Below are positions 62,025 to 64,000 of a stretch of 64,000 bases of DNA, in pieces. The position numbers were made by a program, and so were the translations under genes. The stretch covers positions 124,001-188,000 of the forward strand of contig NZ_RSEK01000006.1 in the NCBI RefSeq assembly GCF_003958635.1, written 5' to 3'. The notes beneath the pieces are model-generated. The model worked only from the letters and a program-made list of their open reading frames with translations. It ran no database searches and was not told the origin of the DNA. Origin of the DNA: Altericroceibacterium xinjiangense. GTDB lineage: Bacteria; Pseudomonadota; Alphaproteobacteria; Sphingomonadales; Sphingomonadaceae. Positions within the stretch are counted from its first letter, which is position 1. The number at the start of each line of letters is the position of its first letter.

Positions 62025-62692
62025 GAGGCTTCGCGAGTATCGGCCGTGATTACCATGGAACGGCCGTGGAACCGCTGCCCGAAGCGGACCAGCAAGGCGA
62101 TCACTGCCGGCACCAGCAGCAGCGAAAGCACCACTTTGGCCAAGGCCTGCCCGGCGATTAGCGCGGCGATCGGGCGCGTCCCGTAGAACGCGACGGTGAT
62201 GAAGATCAGCGTATCAACGATCTGGCTCAGCATCGCGGCAATTGCACCGGACAAGCCGACGAACTTCCATCGGCGGCTGAAGCGGGAGAACAAGTGGACG
62301 TTCAGCGTCATCGATACGCCGTAGGCGACGATCCCCGCGGCCATCAGCCGCCAACTCTGGCCTAGGACGATCGGAAAGGCGGCCTTGGCCGGCTCGTACA
62401 TCCCTTCGTCGGTCGGCAGCTGGATGACCAGCCACGTCAGCAGGATTGCGGTGACCAGCGGCACGAAGCCGAATTGCACCAGCCGGTCCGCGAAGGCCCT
62501 TCCGTACAACCGGGCGACGGCGCTGGAAATCGCCACGAGCAGCAGAAACGGGAAAATGCCCGCTTCCACCGCGAGCGGTCCCAGCGCGACTTGCTTGGCC
62601 CCGAGAATCCCGGCGATGCAGGTCATCCCTCCGTAGAGCACGCTGTAAAGCAACAGAGGCGACGGAATCGTCACGGGGGAGGATGAGCGCAT
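62021..62692 (-). CDS. yhhQ: Queuosine-precursor transporter (YhhQ/VUT family)
   Basis: A 223-residue membrane protein with about six helices. It matches the YhhQ (COG1738, DUF165) pattern: LLYSVLYGGMTCIAGILGAKQVALGPLAVEAGIFPFLLLVAISSAVARLYG, FVPLVTAILLTWLVIQLP and GAIAAMLSQIVDTLIFITVAFYG. Established: E. coli YhhQ imports preQ0/preQ1. The ATG at 62692 follows an unusual structured leader (62711-62772). It converges with the 5'-nucleotidase gene, sharing TTAA, and is divergent from the nupC-like gene. Confidence 0.9.
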   Translation of the reverse strand: MRSSSPVTIPSPLLLYSVLYGGMTCIAGILGAKQVALGPLAVEAGIFPFLLLVAISSAVARLYGRAFADRLVQFGFVPLVTAILLTWLVIQLPTDEGMYEPAKAAFPIVLGQSWRLMAAGIVAYGVSMTLNVHLFSRFSRRWKFVGLSGAIAAMLSQIVDTLIFITVAFYGTRPIAALIAGQALAKVVLSLLLVPAVIALLVRFGQRFHGRSMVITADTREAS

Positions 62693-62710
62693 GGCGCCTG
62701 CTATTGCGTC

Positions 62711-62772
62711 GCGCAAGGAAAGGAAAGACAGTGATCGTGCAGCGAGTCTTTGACGCGAGGGAGTCCTTGCGC
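62711..62772 (-). promoter_or_regulatory. Structured leader candidate upstream of yhhQ
   Basis: Two nested inverted repeats lie in the 5' region of yhhQ: a perfect 9-bp outer stem (62711-62719 with 62764-62772, GCGCAAGGA and its complement) and a 6-bp inner stem (62724-62729 with 62746-62751). This resembles a regulatory RNA more than a protein operator. It does not fit the preQ1-I aptamer as I know it. Confidence 0.35.
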
Positions 62773-62813
62773 AATGGCGATTTCTTTCCTGGCCCCTTTC
62801 TCCCCGGACCCTG

Positions 62814-64000
62814 ATGCCCACCGCCCTTGTGAACCTGCTTGGGATCGCCGTCATTCTGCTCGTGGCCGTCGGCTTGTCCACGGCCCGGCGGCGGATCAGC
62901 TTGCGGATCGTCGTGTCCGCCCTCGCGCTTCAGGCGCTGATCGCGCTCGTCGTGCTGCGGACGTCCGGGGGCCGCCTGGTGATCCAGACCATGGCTGACG
63001 GCGTGGCCGCGCTGCTGTCCTATGCCAACGCGGGCACCGAATTCCTGTTCGGGGCGGCGGCCGACAATCCGCTGTCGGGTAGCTTCGCCCTCGGCGCCCT
63101 GCCGGTGATCGTGTTCTTTGCCGCGCTGGTGTCCATCTTTTATCACCTCGGGGTAATGCAGCGGGTGGTTCGCTGGGTCGGCGGGGCGATCGGCTGGGTG
63201 ACCGGAGTCAGCCGGGTGGAGGCGCTGGGCGCGGCGGCGAACATCTTCGTTGGTCAGTCGGAAAGCCCGCTGGTGGTCCGCCCCTACCTTGCGGGCTTGT
63301 CCCCTTCCCGCTTGTTTACCCTGATGACGGTCGGAATGGCCGGGGTGGCAGGCACGATTCTGGCCGCCTACGCCGGGCTGCTCGGGACGGCCTACCTGCC
63401 ATTCCTGCTCGCTTCGGCCTTCATGGCCGCTCCCGGCGGGATCGTCATGGCCAAGATCATCGTGCCCGATGAAACCGAACCGAGCGCGGCGGCGGAAGGC
63501 ACCGTTGCCCTGCCTGCCGCGCGGATCAGCTCCGAAGGCCCGGCCGCAATCACCGAAGGCGGAAAGCCGCACGAAGTAGCGAGCGCGGAAACCTTCGAGG
63601 AAGGACAGTCCCCCGCAAACATCATCGAGGCTGCGGCGCAAGGCGCGCAGACCGGCGTGCGTCTTGCAGTTGCGGTCGGCGCGATGGTGCTGGCTTTCGT
63701 GGCGCTGGTTGCCCTCGCCAACGGCCTGCTCGGCTGGGCGGGCGGGTTGTTCGGATTTCCGGAGCTCTCCTTCCAGGGAATCCTCGGCATGATCTTTGCG
63801 CCGGTGATGCTTCTGCTGGGCATCCCCTGGAACGAAGCAGTCGTCGCCGGGGGACTGTTCGGCACCAAGATCGTGCTGAATGAATTCGTCGCGTTCATCG
63901 ATCTCGGCGCGCTTGAACCGGGCACGTTGAGCGAGCGCAGCCGCGCCGTCACCGTGTTCGCGCTCTGCGGATTCGCCAACTTCAGCTCGATCGCGATTCA
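62814..64000 (+). CDS. nupC: Concentrative nucleoside transporter (NupC/CNT family), cut by window edge
   Basis: The frame is open from ATG 62814 to the right edge, giving about 395 residues without a stop. The reading starts [16 protein letters not shown] and contains the CNT hallmarks [46 protein letters not shown], and [19 protein letters not shown] near the edge. Several membrane helices are evident. A Gly/Ala/Glu-rich loop at about 222-270 is longer than usual. It imports nucleosides with sodium or protons and fits the neighbouring nuclease, nucleotidase and deaminase. No clear ribosome site precedes the ATG, so the start is approximate. Confidence 0.9.
   Translation, partial: MPTALVNLLGIAVILLVAVGLSTARRRISLRIVVSALALQALIALVVLRTSGGRLVIQTMADGVAALLSYANAGTEFLFGAAADNPLSGSFALGALPVIVFFAALVSIFYHLGVMQRVVRWVGGAIGWVTGVSRVEALGAAANIFVGQSESPLVVRPYLAGLSPSRLFTLMTVGMAGVAGTILAAYAGLLGTAYLPFLLASAFMAAPGGIVMAKIIVPDETEPSAAAEGTVALPAARISSEGPAAITEGGKPHEVASAETFEEGQSPANIIEAAAQGAQTGVRLAVAVGAMVLAFVALVALANGLLGWAGGLFGFPELSFQGILGMIFAPVMLLLGIPWNEAVVAGGLFGTKIVLNEFVAFIDLGALEPGTLSERSRAVTVFALCGFANFSSIAI

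Noticed and set aside
1-64000. CRISPR arrays, insertion sequences, integrases, toxin-antitoxin pairs, prophage or secretion-system genes
   Set aside because: None seen. There are no regular repeats, transposase motifs or composition breaks, so no mobile or defence system is claimed.

Overview
The window is a contiguous chromosomal piece of a GC-rich alphaproteobacterium. The order Sphingomonadales, probably the Erythrobacter/Altererythrobacter/Novosphingobium side, is inferred from four things: a liu-type leucine cluster without classical liuC/liuE, an ast operon carrying a DUF1338 gene, many TonB/PepSY, S1-P1 nuclease and GMC-type genes, and short, tightly packed operons with many ATGA/TAATG overlaps and GTG starts. 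No rRNA, tRNA, CRISPR array, insertion sequence, phage or plasmid signature was seen, and base composition looks even throughout. This reads as core metabolic chromosome rather than an island. 54 protein genes are supported; the last runs off the right edge. No recognisable transcription-factor gene is present.

Layout. 16-4165: tripartite EmrA/EmrB/OprM-type drug efflux operon ending in a hairpin. 4212-9033: OmpA-like envelope protein, then an MFS transporter plus alpha/beta hydrolase operon divergent from a GMC oxidoreductase. 9080-15414: a caa3-type cytochrome oxidase locus (CtaG, cytochrome b561, diheme cytochrome c, lipoprotein cytochrome c, CuA/heme subunit II, fused subunit I-III, small membrane subunit). 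A PQQ/heme alcohol dehydrogenase (15593-17704) faces it. 17903-23819: leucine/isovalerate operon (isovaleryl-CoA dehydrogenase, both methylcrotonyl-CoA carboxylase subunits, MaoC hydratase, CitE-like lyase). 23858-28419: phenylalanine/tyrosine degradation (PhhA, Hpd, a VOC protein, FahA, MaiA), with no homogentisate dioxygenase of the usual cupin type. 28426-32575: zinc alcohol dehydrogenase, RecQ, Old Yellow Enzyme. 32667-38910: arginine succinyltransferase operon (DUF1338/HglS-like, M20 hydrolase, AstA, AstB, AstD) without AstC or AstE. 39013-42974: zincin and an iron-uptake operon (PepSY, small membrane protein, TonB receptor). 43126-47450: DUF4336, Nudix, trehalose-synthase-like GH13 and a secreted protein of unknown function. 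47522-50101: vanillin-type aldehyde dehydrogenase and PobA. 50218-53800: KDPG aldolase and a divergent PEP-carboxylase homologue. 54087-58879: Fur-box-preceded orphan, PAP2, Ppk, Ppx. 58895-64000: cytidine deaminase, S1/P1 nuclease, 5'-nucleotidase, YhhQ and NupC, a nucleotide/nucleobase salvage neighbourhood.

How it works together. The centre of the window funnels Leu, Phe/Tyr and Arg into acetyl-CoA, acetoacetate, fumarate and glutamate. The most interesting observation is regulatory: the leucine, tyrosine and arginine operons each carry, 26-68 bases ahead of the first start codon, a near-palindrome of the same form (RGTTTC-N4-GNAACY). This suggests one unidentified regulator of amino-acid catabolism. 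Other points worth attention are a caa3 oxidase subunit I in which the K-channel Lys/Thr pair reads Gln/Ala, a PEP carboxylase homologue with altered active-site motifs, two matching Fur-like boxes that tie an unknown Cys-rich protein to iron control, and an EcfG-type promoter almost on top of the trehalose-synthase start codon. All pattern searches were done by eye.
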